A DNA stretch of 64,000 nt from Candidatus Protochlamydia naegleriophila (GCF_001499655.1 NZ_LN879502.1:434001-498000); one strand, 5' to 3'. Shown: positions 1 to 9,759, counted from the first letter of the stretch. The notes: generated from the sequence alone by a model not told the origin. Program-made: numbers and translations.

Positions 1-424
1 TAGAAGTTCCTTCTGTCTTGCCGTTTGGATCTTTCATGCCCAAATTGGCCATCGCCACTTTAGTTTGATAGTCGATGATGGCATCATAAACGGCTTGTGA
101 AGTTTTGTCATCTTTTGGCAGCGAAAAAGTAAGGGCGATCATCACCGCTTGTTTAATAGCTTCTGCAAGGGGAGGATCAAGAACCGGTGCTGAAGCAGAA
201 GTACTAAAGGAACCCGTAATGCGGAAATTTTGCCCTTCTAATATATTGAAGGTTTCGATCGTATCGGCTTTATTCGGATCGCCTTTTACAATATCAATAG
301 AAACTCGTCCACTACTACCTTGTATGCTGACATCAACATCATTATCCACGCCTGGACGATCATATTGAAGATTAAGGTTGAATGTTGGATCGTTTGTTCC
401 ACCACTAGGAATATTACCACCCAT
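1..424 (-). CDS. N-terminal part of a CopB-like translocator family protein (cut by window edge)
   Basis: An open frame runs from ATG at 424 to the window edge with no stop, giving 141 residues. Its opening residues (MGGNIPSGGTNDPTFN) align with the opening of the CopB paralog that starts at 4998 (MGENISGNSFQDPTVN). A later segment around VYDAI matches the same place in both downstream CopB paralogs. I infer a third member of the CopB/SctE translocator family, or a protein sharing its N-terminal region. The hydrophobic core that would prove translocator identity lies outside the window. It follows the 320-residue gene by 45 bases and is probably in the same operon. Confidence 0.6.
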   Translation of the reverse strand, partial: MGGNIPSGGTNDPTFNLNLQYDRPGVDNDVDVSIQGSSGRVSIDIVKGDPNKADTIETFNILEGQNFRITGSFSTSASAPVLDPPLAEAIKQAVMIALTFSLPKDDKTSQAVYDAIIDYQTKVAMANLGMKDPNGKTEGTS

Positions 425-469
425 AGTGTGTCTCCTTTTTAAATGATACGATGACAATCGATCTAGCTG

Positions 470-1432
470 TTAAGCGGATTGAGTCATACTTGTCATCGAC
501 AGTTCTGATTGATAAAATATATTTTTAAAGCTCTCGTTCACTTGTCTACATAGCGCAATGAGTGTACTTAAATCTTTTTTCACCTCTCCGTAAGGTAATT
601 CTAAAGCATCAAAGCTACTTAATAAGGCTAATTTGAGTGACGCCGCATCGGAAGAGTCAATAGCTCTTCGGATGAGTTGCAATTGGCTCAAAGCTGTTGA
701 GGCATATTCTCTTTCAATCACACCCTGGTTCTGAGCCTCTTGAATGATCTCCTCAATGTCTCCAAGCGTTGGGTCCATAAAACGTTGGATGAGTTCAAAT
801 AACTCTTCGTTGTTGGGCTGATCTTCTTCGTTGACCAGTAGAACGAGTATCAGCAAGTAGCCCAAACCTATATGGCTCAACCTTTTTTGTCGTTTTTCAT
901 CCAAATTCAATTGCTGCCCGAGGGCCAAAAAAGGGGTCTCGAGCAATCTTGATCCAAGAGCAAAAGCAATGCCTAATTCTCTTAAGAGTAGTCCTGCAGC
1001 CTTAGCGGCTCCTGGATCATCAGGAGGAAAGACTTTTTTCCAGTTCCCAAGCGTCTGTGTAAGTAAATAAATAACAGCTATAGCCATCGTTTGCGTAAAG
1101 GAGACGAGTAAGTCCGTTAATTTTTTGTCAGTTGGACTTAATAGAGTCTGCATGAGGCTGGCTAATCCTTTTTGCAGCCGCATTAATGCAGGTCCCATAA
1201 AGCCCGATTGGGACTGCCTCGTCTCTTGTGCACACAAAGCCGTATGGAAGGTCATGGAAAGTCTTGATAAGGGACCTGCTGCCGACCATTCAGCCTGCTT
1301 TGTAAAGTAGTGCAAGATCGTTTGCAAAATTGTTAGGCGCTCGCTGACCAATGGATGCGTTTGGAGAAGGTTTTCGGTGAGCGAAAGCTGATGCTCTAAG
1401 CGTTTGAGTTTGGCCTGATAATTGGATGGCAT
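470..1432 (-). CDS. Unrecognised protein of the type III translocator operon (320 aa)
   Basis: I do not recognise this family. The protein is mostly helical in character, with two hydrophobic stretches, near residues 108-128 and 188-201, that could be membrane segments or buried helices. The N-terminus is basic and heptad-rich. It sits 27 bases behind the preceding 225-residue gene and 45 bases ahead of the next one, so it is almost certainly co-transcribed with the CopB/LcrH genes. A type III substrate, chaperone or accessory role is inference from position only. Confidence 0.65.
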   Translation of the reverse strand: MPSNYQAKLKRLEHQLSLTENLLQTHPLVSERLTILQTILHYFTKQAEWSAAGPLSRLSMTFHTALCAQETRQSQSGFMGPALMRLQKGLASLMQTLLSPTDKKLTDLLVSFTQTMAIAVIYLLTQTLGNWKKVFPPDDPGAAKAAGLLLRELGIAFALGSRLLETPFLALGQQLNLDEKRQKRLSHIGLGYLLILVLLVNEEDQPNNEELFELIQRFMDPTLGDIEEIIQEAQNQGVIEREYASTALSQLQLIRRAIDSSDAASLKLALLSSFDALELPYGEVKKDLSTLIALCRQVNESFKNIFYQSELSMTSMTQSA

Positions 1433-1459
1433 TGCAAACGGGCTCCTTTTTATATCTTT

Positions 1460-2137
1460 TTACTCATGCGATACTTTTGAACGAAATAGTTGCATGGCCT
1501 CCTTTAGCTGGTTAGATACATTCAATAGAAGGTCGTAACTTGGGTCATTGGGTCCAATCGTGGTCAAATGATCGTCTAAAAAGTTGGTAACGATTAATCC
1601 ATAATTTAATAATTCTTGTTTGACCAAGTCAGGCAGTCCCAGATACTGCTGCGCGCCTATGAGCGTCGATTCATCTGGTGCAGAACCTGGAACGGAGGAA
1701 CTGCCTGCCAAAGCCATTAAATGGGCCTCAAATTTTAAGCTATTATCCAATGCGATCAGATCGGGATCGCGCTCTTCAAAAGGCTTCGATTTATCGAGAT
1801 TTAGCCTTTGCTGCATCTCTAGGGTTAGACTGTTGAGACGCTCTTGATAGTAGCTTAGGCTTAAATCTTCTGTCTGCCGATCTTCAACATAGCGCGTGCG
1901 GAAGAGCGGTAATAAAGAGGGCTTGCTTGAGCTCGCTTTGTCGGAGTTTATTCCAAAAGCGACTTCGATAGGAACCTCTAAGCTGTCGGTTGTTAAGATA
2001 ACGCCAGGATTAGTTGGAGCCCCTTGCTTCATTTGGGTGTTAGAGAGCTGTTCCGACTTTTCTGTCGAATTTAAGTCGACATAGTCGGGTGAAGTGGGGC
2101 TCGATGAAAAACCATATCCTGTTGGAGGAGCATTCAT
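1460..2137 (-). CDS. Unrecognised operon protein downstream of LcrH chaperone (225 aa)
   Basis: The start codon overlaps the stop of the LcrH gene (ATGA-type, 4 bases), so translation is probably coupled. The first 90 or so residues are rich in Ser, Thr, Pro and Asn and look disordered, as is common for type III substrates. The rest is acidic and helical. In C. trachomatis a small protein of unknown function (CT577) lies between lcrH and copB; this gene has a similar neighbourhood, but I see no sequence that proves homology. Confidence 0.65.
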   Translation of the reverse strand: MNAPPTGYGFSSSPTSPDYVDLNSTEKSEQLSNTQMKQGAPTNPGVILTTDSLEVPIEVAFGINSDKASSSKPSLLPLFRTRYVEDRQTEDLSLSYYQERLNSLTLEMQQRLNLDKSKPFEERDPDLIALDNSLKFEAHLMALAGSSSVPGSAPDESTLIGAQQYLGLPDLVKQELLNYGLIVTNFLDDHLTTIGPNDPSYDLLLNVSNQLKEAMQLFRSKVSHE

Positions 2138-2730
2138 AACTCTTCTCCTTCTTTTTCTATGAACTCCTGATCAAGATGATCTTTATCAAAGTTTTCTTTG
2201 ATGTACTTTTTCAACTCCTTCTTAAAGCTTTTGTATTCGAGCAAGGCTTTTTCTTTGAGTTCATCGTAATGAGGGTTTAGCTCAGCGAGTGCAATCGTTT
2301 CCTTTATGGCTTGTAAAGCAGACATGGGTTTATTCAGTTTGACAAAGCAATCATAGAGATGGAAATTGGGAATGGGATTGAGCCGGTCCAAATAAGTACA
2401 AATAATATAGTTAGCTCCTGCCTCTTCATATTCATGACGATATTGATGGCAGGCGGCTATGGCGAATGAGTAGCGGTAATTGCTAACATCCAGTTTGCGC
2501 AGGAAGCTGAATACATTCAAAGCATCCTGGAATTTTCCAGCTTGGAACTGAGTATATCCATACTTGTAGATGGTTTCCATCATTTCAGGTGTAAATCCAA
2601 GAGCATCTGCAGGAGGGGCGCCTTCCATGATTTTGACAATGGCATCTTCCGCCCTTTGCCTAGTTTTAGCTGGCATATCCGCATCAACTTTATCAATGGC
2701 AGTTTTAACTTGTTCTCTTGCACTCGTCAT
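2134..2730 (-). CDS. lcrH: SycD/LcrH-type translocator chaperone with TPR repeats
   Basis: The 198-residue product carries the tetratricopeptide pattern of class II type III chaperones. The signature is YKYGYTQFQAGKFQDALNVF near residues 52-71, followed by a second repeat with FAIAACHQ. Proteins of this family (LcrH/SycD/IpgC, chlamydial Scc2/Scc3) bind the hydrophobic translocators in the cytoplasm before secretion. The gene lies 9 bases behind a copB gene and overlaps the next gene by 4 bases, fitting a chaperone-substrate pair. The C-terminal 40 residues are highly charged. It is a paralog of the chaperone gene at 7632-8204. Confidence 0.85.
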   Translation of the reverse strand: MTSAREQVKTAIDKVDADMPAKTRQRAEDAIVKIMEGAPPADALGFTPEMMETIYKYGYTQFQAGKFQDALNVFSFLRKLDVSNYRYSFAIAACHQYRHEYEEAGANYIICTYLDRLNPIPNFHLYDCFVKLNKPMSALQAIKETIALAELNPHYDELKEKALLEYKSFKKELKKYIKENFDKDHLDQEFIEKEGEEL

Positions 2731-2739
2731 AGCTCCTCC

Positions 2740-4998
2740 TTAACCTTGTATTGAATTGAAAAGCTGACCATAGCTCTTGTCTGCGGCCTTGTATAGATCG
2801 GTGTAAATCTGTTGAAGTTGTGCGATGAAATCGTCGCGACTACTCATACCACTTTGTATGTTTTTCAACAATTGCTCGAGGGCTTGAATCATCCCTTCCA
2901 ATAATTCTTCGGCAGATTTGATCTCTCCGACTTCTTTTTGTAAGCGAGCAGCTTTTATAGTCATAGCCCCAGTTACTGCGCCTCCAACCACTTGGACGGC
3001 AGCTGGAGCACTTTGGGCTGCGGCATTTAAGACATCCCACTTATCAAGTTTCCTAAATGCATCGACCGTGCCTTTAAACTCTTCTTTGATATTAGCGGGA
3101 AGGTTTTTCACATTGTCTTTTAACTTATCCATTTGTTCGCCGAGCCTTGTTAGAAGCTCTCTTGCTCTTTCCTGTACAGTTTTTGCTACTTCAGTGGTTG
3201 ATTTTTCGGCAGCATCTTTGGCAGCATCTGCTCCTTTTGTACCCGCACCGCCAACTTTCGCCATGACAACCATACATACAATTAAAGTGATGGCCATGAC
3301 GACCATTTCAATGGCTTGTTGAGTTTTCTTGTCTACACCTGCAGCCTTAAGGATGCCGCCAACAAGCTCTGGTAAGGCGTTACTGCTCATAATGACCATG
3401 ATCATCGCTTGCAATGCAATCTGCTTAACAGTTTCCACTACAGCGGCTCTTACAGTTTGTGCTACGGCTTGACTGGCAATATTGGTAGCAGCGCCAGCTC
3501 CGCTTCCTGTTGCCATTGCAGCCACAATGACGACAGCTAAAATAGCTACGATCACAGCGACAATTAAGGCTTTGACCAAGGCTTTTGCCCAGTCAGGGGC
3601 ATTGGGCATCATTTTTTCAAGCGCATTTTTAAAGGCTTCGACAATCTTTTGTGTGACTCCGGTTATACTGTCGGCTATGGAGTAAGCAGTCATGGCTATT
3701 CCGATCGCAACACCTGCTGCAATCAAAGCCACACCTGCGACTGTCGCCGTACCTAAAGTTGCAATTGCAATTAAGGCCCCGAGTATGGTGGCTAAGGCTG
3801 CAATGATCGGCCCAATGATTTTCATGGAAAGCCCCATGGATTTCATTTGCCTTTGTTTCTTCAACGACTCTTCGAGCTTTTTAGACTGTTCCTCGGCACG
3901 AAGGCGTCGGTCGGCTAATTGGCTGAATTTGGACTTGGTATTTTCTTTGGATTTTTCAGCGTCCCTGATTTGAATTTCACGTAAAGTTGCTTTCAAATCT
4001 TTGATCGCCGTACCAATGATTTTTAAGAATTCAGTCAAAGCAATTCTGTTAGGATCATCTGCTGCGAGTGGAGGAGGTCCGTCGAGCAGTTTTTGTGCTG
4101 CTGCGCTTACATCGTTAAAGATTGTTTCGACGTTGCCAAGCATTCCTTCTAAACGAGCAGCAGCTACTTTTGTCGGAGTAATGATTCCAACGTTAATGGG
4201 TTTCCAATCGTCTACAGATTGTGTACCTTTAAACCAGGTGTTTGGTAGGCCGAAGGCTGCTTGCGTTTCTACTCGTGCCTCGCTTGTAAGCTGAAGATAG
4301 ATGTCGGCGATATCTGAAGAGACGACACCTGTTTTAACGGCATTTATTAATTTAATGGCTTGATCTGGATCCAGTTCGAGCGCATGATCTTGCAAGTAAG
4401 TCGTCGCTTTATCCAAAACGGCTTGATCGTAGTATTCATTGATGTTCGCTTGCTGTTCCGAGCTGTAAGGGATGATGGGCTTTGGAGTCCAATCTTGAGC
4501 CTTAGTTGAAGTCACTGTCCATGTGCTGGGCAAATTGCCTTCTTCGATTGTTTTAGCTGTGGCCTCCGCTCCAATTGTTACTGCGATCTCTTGCAGTTCG
4601 GGATCTGAAAGAGTGGTGCCGTTCATGATGGCATCATAGACTTTTTTACCGTCCTCCGGAGTTAAATTCTTTTGTTTTAGTGCAGTAACCACGTTATCCG
4701 AAAAAAACTGTTTAACCATTTTTTGCTCGGTTTCGCCGTATGGCTGGGTCTGATTGTTTTGCTCGTCAGTCTGAGGGTGAAATAATGTGGGGGTTTGCGA
4801 TTCGGATGTGTAAGCGCCTTTCTCAGTAAAATGCAAAGGTTTGAAGTCCGTTCCGATGGTATCTGCTGTTATTGTAAAGCTATAAGTGACTTCTTTTTTT
4901 GCTGTTACATAAGTCGCATCTGAGTTGGTGGTCTCTGCGTTAAATGAATAATTAACGGTTGGATCTTGGAAACTATTGCCCGATATATTCTCTCCCAT
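2740..4998 (-). CDS. copB: Type III secretion translocator, CopB/SctE (YopB-like) family, copy 2
   Basis: The protein (752 residues) has the layout of large translocators: a hydrophilic N-terminal half, a charged coiled-coil stretch (around residues 335-380), then hydrophobic segments near 385-440, 474-500 and 560-580, and an amphipathic C-terminus. It is clearly paralogous to the 5144-7525 product along its whole length, for example in VDDWKPINVGIITP and LADRRLRA. A longer frame begins at TTG 5034. I prefer ATG 4998 because it has GAGG six bases upstream and because its first residues align with the start of the protein at 424. Known role of the family: forms the pore in the host membrane with a second translocator. 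Confidence 0.87.
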   Translation of the reverse strand: MGENISGNSFQDPTVNYSFNAETTNSDATYVTAKKEVTYSFTITADTIGTDFKPLHFTEKGAYTSESQTPTLFHPQTDEQNNQTQPYGETEQKMVKQFFSDNVVTALKQKNLTPEDGKKVYDAIMNGTTLSDPELQEIAVTIGAEATAKTIEEGNLPSTWTVTSTKAQDWTPKPIIPYSSEQQANINEYYDQAVLDKATTYLQDHALELDPDQAIKLINAVKTGVVSSDIADIYLQLTSEARVETQAAFGLPNTWFKGTQSVDDWKPINVGIITPTKVAAARLEGMLGNVETIFNDVSAAAQKLLDGPPPLAADDPNRIALTEFLKIIGTAIKDLKATLREIQIRDAEKSKENTKSKFSQLADRRLRAEEQSKKLEESLKKQRQMKSMGLSMKIIGPIIAALATILGALIAIATLGTATVAGVALIAAGVAIGIAMTAYSIADSITGVTQKIVEAFKNALEKMMPNAPDWAKALVKALIVAVIVAILAVVIVAAMATGSGAGAATNIASQAVAQTVRAAVVETVKQIALQAMIMVIMSSNALPELVGGILKAAGVDKKTQQAIEMVVMAITLIVCMVVMAKVGGAGTKGADAAKDAAEKSTTEVAKTVQERARELLTRLGEQMDKLKDNVKNLPANIKEEFKGTVDAFRKLDKWDVLNAAAQSAPAAVQVVGGAVTGAMTIKAARLQKEVGEIKSAEELLEGMIQALEQLLKNIQSGMSSRDDFIAQLQQIYTDLYKAADKSYGQLFNSIQG

Positions 4999-5020
4999 AA
5001 GTAACCTCATTGTGTGATTA

Positions 5021-5047
5021 AGCTGGCTATCCAAGGGTTAGCCAGCT
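5021..5047 (-). promoter_or_regulatory. Perfect hairpin in the leader of copB copy 2
   Basis: AGCTGGCTA and TAGCCAGCT pair perfectly (9 bp) around a 9-base loop, 22 bases upstream of the chosen copB start. No T-run follows on either strand, so it does not look like an intrinsic terminator. It may be an RNA-processing or translational control hairpin, or a weak attenuator between the two copB genes. Confidence 0.5.
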
Positions 5048-5143
5048 GGAGTCAAGAGATAAATTAGATTGGTTTATCAGCCATTCACTCTGTTGAGCTT
5101 TAGAATGTGCTTCCATTAATTTATCCGATTAATAATAGTTTTT

Positions 5144-7525
5144 TTATCCTTGCACTGCATTGAATAGGTTCGCTTGGCTTTTAGTCGCTGAATTGTAAAT
5201 TTGCAAATAGAGTTGTTGCAGTTGCGCTATAAAGTCGTCTCGTCCGGCCATTCCCGATTGAATATTTTTCAATAATTTCTCTAAGGCTTGAATCATTCCT
5301 TCAATAGACTCTTCCAGTGATTTTAATTCACCAACATCTTTTGTTAATTTGCTTGCTTGGACCTGGTAGGCCCCTGTGACGAATCCTCCAACCATTTGAG
5401 TCCCTAAAGGCAAACTCTTGGCCATTGCATTGACTAGGTCTGGAGCCCGATCCTTAACCATCATCAGAAATTCTTTCATTGCCGCTTTAAGCCCATCTTC
5501 AACAAGCGTTTTTGCAACACCTTTTAGTTCGCTAAAAATATTTCCCATTTCCTTGATGGAATTGATCAGATTTTTGATAGGTTCCAAAATCAAATCCATC
5601 AATCCCTTAGCTGCCGACTGAGCTTGCGTCTTAGCAGCTTGTGCTATATTGCCAGCCGTGTCTGTAGCTGTGCTGGCGGCAGCCTTGGCGCCGGCTCCGG
5701 AAGCGGCTCCTGCGACAACCACAGCAGCCATGACGACAACCATCTGAATGACCGTGACTGCAATTTCAACATTTTTAATGGTCTCTTTATCGACTCCAGA
5801 AGCCTTTAAGATGGAGCTTATAAGGTCTGGAACTACTTTGGTTGCCATCAAAAGTTGGGCTGCCAGCATGAGAGTAATTTGCAAGGCTCCTTGCATGAGA
5901 GATTTCATGATGGCCATTAAAGCCGCTTGTACAGTGGAACTGGCTACGGCAGCGGGTCCTGAACCCGTAACGAAGCTTGCTACAATGAGCAAAATAGCGA
6001 TGGCTGCCAATGCAGCGACAGCAGCGATAACAATCGTTGCTTTGACCAGATTGACTGCCCAATCAGGAGCATCGGGGGGTAGCATAGAGCGCACGGTTTT
6101 ATCGAACAGCTTGACTGCCTTCTGGGTGACATCCATGGTGCTGTCCATAACAGAATAAGTCAAAAGGGCTGCTCCAATGGCCGCTGAAATTGATACACCA
6201 GCTATAATGACGGCTATACCGGCAGCTGTACCAATACCAAAAGTACCAACTGCGATACCAATTCCGACAATTAGCGATACAATAGTCGAAATCACCATAG
6301 CAATCGCTGAAATGACAGGCACGAGGACCTTCATGACTTTACCCATGTCGCCCATCGACCGTTGCTTTTTTTGCAGGTCATCCATTTTTTTTGACTGTTC
6401 GTCTGCCCGCAAACGCCTGTCGGCCAATTGGTCCAGTTTGGCATTCGAATTCTCTTTTGTTTTTTCGGCATCCTTGATTTGAATTTCCCTTAAAGTGGCT
6501 TTAAGATCTCGAATGGCTTGTCCGATTACTTTAAGGAATTCTGTCAAGGCAACCCGGTTGGGGTCGTTTGGCGGTAGACTATCCATGAATGTTTTAGCGG
6601 TGTCTTGCGTTTCGGTAAATAGCTGCTCTGAGTTGCTCAACATTGCATTCATTTTGGCTTCAGAGACCTTTGCCGGAGTGATAATTCCTACGTTGATCGG
6701 TTTCCAGTCGTCAACGCTTTCCGATCCCTTAAACCATGTGCTTGACAAGCCAAAAGCCTGCTGGGTTTCGGCTCGGGCTTCGGCTGTTAATTCGAGGTAG
6801 AGATCGGCTATTTCAGGAGCCACCTTGCCTGTCTTAATGGCCTCTATGAGCATGGCCGTTTCTTCGGCGTTCCCCGTAATAAGATTGGATTCGATATAAT
6901 TCGTGGCTTTGTCCAGAAGCGTTTGGTCGTAATATTCATTGATTTGGCCTTGTTTCTCTGCGCTGTAAGGCTGGATGGGGGCAGGAGTCCAGTCATTGGC
7001 TAGCTTAGAGGTAATGGTCCAAGTTTTAGGCAGATTGCCTTCTTCTTGCGTTGTTGCAGTTGCCTTGTCCCCGATTGTTTTGGCAAGGAATGCAAGCGCT
7101 GGATCGGCCGGCATTGTTCCGTTCATGATGGCTTCAAAGACGGCTTTTTTTTGTTCTGTGGAGAGTGGAGGGGATAAAGGTAGCTCTTGTAGCTGTTTTG
7201 TCACATTTTGTGCAAAAAAATCTGTGACCATCTTTTGCTCAACTTCCCCATAGGGCTGCTGTTGAGTAAAATCTTGGGTATCGGCATTTGGTTGCGGCAA
7301 GGTTGGCGATTGAGCGGGTGATGGATAGGCCGGCAAAGTAACAAAATGCAGGGGAGTAAATGTAAAATCGCCGATTGTATCTTGCACATCTTCGTAGGCT
7401 TGTGTGCCTATAGTGCCTATTCCTTGTGGGGTTGACGCTTTATCGGTTTTGTCGCTTGTAAGGGTAAAGTTAAAGGCAAAATCGCCAGTCGTTGCTGTGC
7501 TGCTAAAGTCGCTATTAATTGGCAT
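5144..7525 (-). CDS. copB: Type III secretion translocator, CopB/SctE (YopB-like) family, copy 1
   Basis: The 793-residue product has a polar N-terminal half, the charged segment near residues 365-390 and long hydrophobic segments near 394-460, 490-517 and 590-605, as expected of the YopB/IpaB/CopB family. ATG 7525 has GAGG five bases upstream. It follows the LcrH chaperone at 7632-8204, the usual chaperone-translocator order. It is longer than C. trachomatis CopB (about 490 residues, from memory), mainly through the N-terminal half. Tandem duplication with the next gene is evident from end-to-end similarity. Confidence 0.87.
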   Translation of the reverse strand: MPINSDFSSTATTGDFAFNFTLTSDKTDKASTPQGIGTIGTQAYEDVQDTIGDFTFTPLHFVTLPAYPSPAQSPTLPQPNADTQDFTQQQPYGEVEQKMVTDFFAQNVTKQLQELPLSPPLSTEQKKAVFEAIMNGTMPADPALAFLAKTIGDKATATTQEEGNLPKTWTITSKLANDWTPAPIQPYSAEKQGQINEYYDQTLLDKATNYIESNLITGNAEETAMLIEAIKTGKVAPEIADLYLELTAEARAETQQAFGLSSTWFKGSESVDDWKPINVGIITPAKVSEAKMNAMLSNSEQLFTETQDTAKTFMDSLPPNDPNRVALTEFLKVIGQAIRDLKATLREIQIKDAEKTKENSNAKLDQLADRRLRADEQSKKMDDLQKKQRSMGDMGKVMKVLVPVISAIAMVISTIVSLIVGIGIAVGTFGIGTAAGIAVIIAGVSISAAIGAALLTYSVMDSTMDVTQKAVKLFDKTVRSMLPPDAPDWAVNLVKATIVIAAVAALAAIAILLIVASFVTGSGPAAVASSTVQAALMAIMKSLMQGALQITLMLAAQLLMATKVVPDLISSILKASGVDKETIKNVEIAVTVIQMVVVMAAVVVAGAASGAGAKAAASTATDTAGNIAQAAKTQAQSAAKGLMDLILEPIKNLINSIKEMGNIFSELKGVAKTLVEDGLKAAMKEFLMMVKDRAPDLVNAMAKSLPLGTQMVGGFVTGAYQVQASKLTKDVGELKSLEESIEGMIQALEKLLKNIQSGMAGRDDFIAQLQQLYLQIYNSATKSQANLFNAVQG

Positions 7526-7539
7526 ATTTACCTCAAATA

Positions 7540-7561
7540 CTCGGCTGACTGAACAGCCGAG
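7540..7561 (-). promoter_or_regulatory. Perfect hairpin in the leader of copB copy 1
   Basis: CTCGGCTG and CAGCCGAG pair perfectly (8 bp) around a 6-base loop, 14 bases upstream of the copB start and abutting its GAGG site. On the minus strand no T-run follows. It occupies the same place as the hairpin before copB copy 2, although the sequence differs. Confidence 0.5.
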
Positions 7562-7631
7562 AGTTTTAATAATTCATCATTAGACTTACCTTGTGTGCTA
7601 ATGACGTTTAGCAATGAGCGAGGCGTTAAGT

Positions 7632-8204
7632 TTAAATCTCTTCTTCCTCCATTGTCACAGGAGTGGAAGGCAGATTTTGCTGTTTTAAGCTTTCTAAACT
7701 CATCGTCGCGCGCTCTTTAATTTTGGCAAATTCAGGTCTGTTCTCTGATTTGTCAATGGCTAGTTGCAAGCACAGCATCGCTGAGAGATAGTCCTTCATT
7801 TGAATGAAACAATCAGATGAATGGTAATAGGGAATGGGAGTATTGGGATCTATTGTGCTGCACATCGTATAAGTCTGAATGGCATTTTTATACTCTTTTA
7901 ACATGTGAAAGCAAGCGGCAAGGCCTAGAGTATACTTAGGCTCCGTCACGTTCATCATAATCAAGATGCGGAATAGATGAGTGGCTTCGATGTATTTGCC
8001 TGTATTGTAAAGCCGGTACGCTTGCGCATAAATGCTTTCCAATACATTGCTATTGACTCCCATCGCATCTTTTGGAGTCATTCCATCTTTGAACATGCGG
8101 TTCATGATGTCGCTGTAGGCTTTTTGAAATTTTTCATCTTCTTGAAAGGATGAATCTAAGGCTTCTTTTTTCATTTGACCTTTTGTTCCCCGAGAACCTT
8201 TCAT
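7632..8204 (-). CDS. lcrH: SycD/LcrH-type translocator chaperone with TPR repeats
   Basis: The 190-residue product shows TPR helices in the middle (ESIYAQAYRLYNTGKYIEAT, then LGLAACFHMLKEYKNAI). It aligns with the chaperone at 2134-2730, including the opening 'A-x-G-x-x-x-x-x-x-E-x-I/Y' helix and the SDCF/YDCF segment. The family binds translocators in the bacterial cytoplasm. It immediately precedes copB copy 1, so the two chaperones bracket the two copB genes. Basic N-terminus and acidic last residues (EEEEI) are visible. Confidence is high for the family, not for which substrate it serves. Confidence 0.85.
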   Translation of the reverse strand: MKGSRGTKGQMKKEALDSSFQEDEKFQKAYSDIMNRMFKDGMTPKDAMGVNSNVLESIYAQAYRLYNTGKYIEATHLFRILIMMNVTEPKYTLGLAACFHMLKEYKNAIQTYTMCSTIDPNTPIPYYHSSDCFIQMKDYLSAMLCLQLAIDKSENRPEFAKIKERATMSLESLKQQNLPSTPVTMEEEEI

Positions 8205-8352
8205 AGCTGCCTCCTTCTAATTCTTGTCATCATTATTTCTTTATTCAAATGAAAAAGTCCTTTAAACGTCTGTAAAGCTAGCATAAACATCCATTCATAG
8301 AAGCTGTCTTGGGTTAGGTGTTTGAAGTCTGCTTGCTCCTTTTTTATTCCTG

Positions 8353-9648
8353 TTAACGCAATATGGTGCTCAAAAGCGTGGTCATCTGCTGAATAAAAGT
8401 AGATGCCATGTCGGTTTGTTGGTTAACAGCATCGTTTGTAGCATTAACGTTTGATTGTAATTTTTTAGCATTATCCTCTTGAATACCTCTGAGAGATCTC
8501 ATGTTGTCGGTTAAAATACCATTGAAAGAGGAGTTTAAGTCGTTACGGGTTTGTCCAGCTTCAGTACTACTTTTTCCCAAAGGATTACTTCCGTCTTTTA
8601 AAAAGACGGGAATTTGGGTTTGCAAGGCAGTGTAAACGTTTTGATACTTGGTCAGATACGTTAGGCGGTTGGCCTGTGCAATACCCACGTCTTGCAAGGT
8701 TTTAATAATCGAGATGAGAAGGAGGATGATGCGGTTGAGAACCAGCGCTTTTTCTGAACTATTCCCGGCAAGTGAAGAGCCGACAAGCTCCAGATTCATG
8801 TTAATGCCATTTTCATTGCGGATGGCTGCGACCCAGTCAGCTAACATTTGGCTGGGCATAAAATAGCCTTTTGAGTTCATCTGCTCTTGATAAAACTGAT
8901 TTAATCTGGCCTTAAAGGCACTAATAGAAGTGTCTTTGGCATAGGCGTTGTAGATGGCTTGATAGGTTGTCAGATTTTGGAAGACGGGAAGCGCAGAGGG
9001 CGATGGATCAACCAATAAACTAATATTGGATAAGTATTGATGCCATTGCGTGAGGAAGCTTTTTAAAAAGCCCAAATCGCCAGAAAGCGTAGAGGCTGGA
9101 TACTGGTACTTGCTCAAGAAGTCTGCAAAAGCCTTCATGAAGGGATTATTAGAGTTCGTACTGAAAAAGTTGACAGGAGGTGAAGCTGCAGGTTGGGTTG
9201 TTAAAATCTGCCAATCGCCTCCAGTGACATTGCCGCTACTGTCAATTTGAATATTCAGTGCCGCTGCAAACTCTTGCACTAAGCCCTGGTAAAGCCCATC
9301 GTTTTGCCCTATTCCCAGTGCGGTATAAAGACCGGACTGGAAGCTTGCAAAATTAGTAAAGCTTTTAGATGGTCCAGTAGGTCCTGGAATATTAGGTATG
9401 CTATAGCCTGATAAAAATTGATTAAAGCGCTCTGCCTGTGTTCTGGCAGACAATGAGGTATTCGCAGCATAGAGATAAAAAGGAATCGCACTATCTGGCA
9501 ATGCACTTAAATTGTTATCGCTATAAAAACTTGCAGGATAGTAAGGCAGGGGAATTTCATTCCCCAGAATAGCATTCGGTATGTACTGCAAACCATTTAA
9601 AAAACTCGTCTGATGAAAACCATCATCGAAGGTTATATTGTCAGTCAT
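8353..9648 (-). CDS. Unrecognised type III operon protein (431 aa)
   Basis: I do not recognise the family. The N-terminal 120 residues are rich in Pro, Ser, Asn and aromatic residues. The rest is helical, with one hydrophobic helix near residues 300-315 (VLNRIILLLISIIKTL) and an amphipathic C-terminal end (FIQQMTTLLSTILR) that resembles the ends of the two following paralogs. Start ATG 9648 has GGAG six bases upstream. The single hydrophobic helix plus amphipathic tail is the layout of small translocators (YopD/CopD), so it is one of three candidates for that role here. That is inference. Confidence 0.65.
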   Translation of the reverse strand: MTDNITFDDGFHQTSFLNGLQYIPNAILGNEIPLPYYPASFYSDNNLSALPDSAIPFYLYAANTSLSARTQAERFNQFLSGYSIPNIPGPTGPSKSFTNFASFQSGLYTALGIGQNDGLYQGLVQEFAAALNIQIDSSGNVTGGDWQILTTQPAASPPVNFFSTNSNNPFMKAFADFLSKYQYPASTLSGDLGFLKSFLTQWHQYLSNISLLVDPSPSALPVFQNLTTYQAIYNAYAKDTSISAFKARLNQFYQEQMNSKGYFMPSQMLADWVAAIRNENGINMNLELVGSSLAGNSSEKALVLNRIILLLISIIKTLQDVGIAQANRLTYLTKYQNVYTALQTQIPVFLKDGSNPLGKSSTEAGQTRNDLNSSFNGILTDNMRSLRGIQEDNAKKLQSNVNATNDAVNQQTDMASTFIQQMTTLLSTILR

Positions 9649-9759
9649 AGTTTTCTCCGTGAAATACTTGAGAGGTGAAATAGCACTTAATTATCTATAA
9701 CAGCCCCCAAGGCTTAAACCATAATTTTTTGTTCTTTTGCAAAAAACATGCCAGTGTGC

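Noticed and set aside
2918..4294. Several plus-strand frames inside the copB gene
   Set aside because: They are Ala/Ser/Thr-rich mirror frames of the low-complexity hydrophobic copB sequence, without ribosome sites. The same holds for those at 5418-7253.
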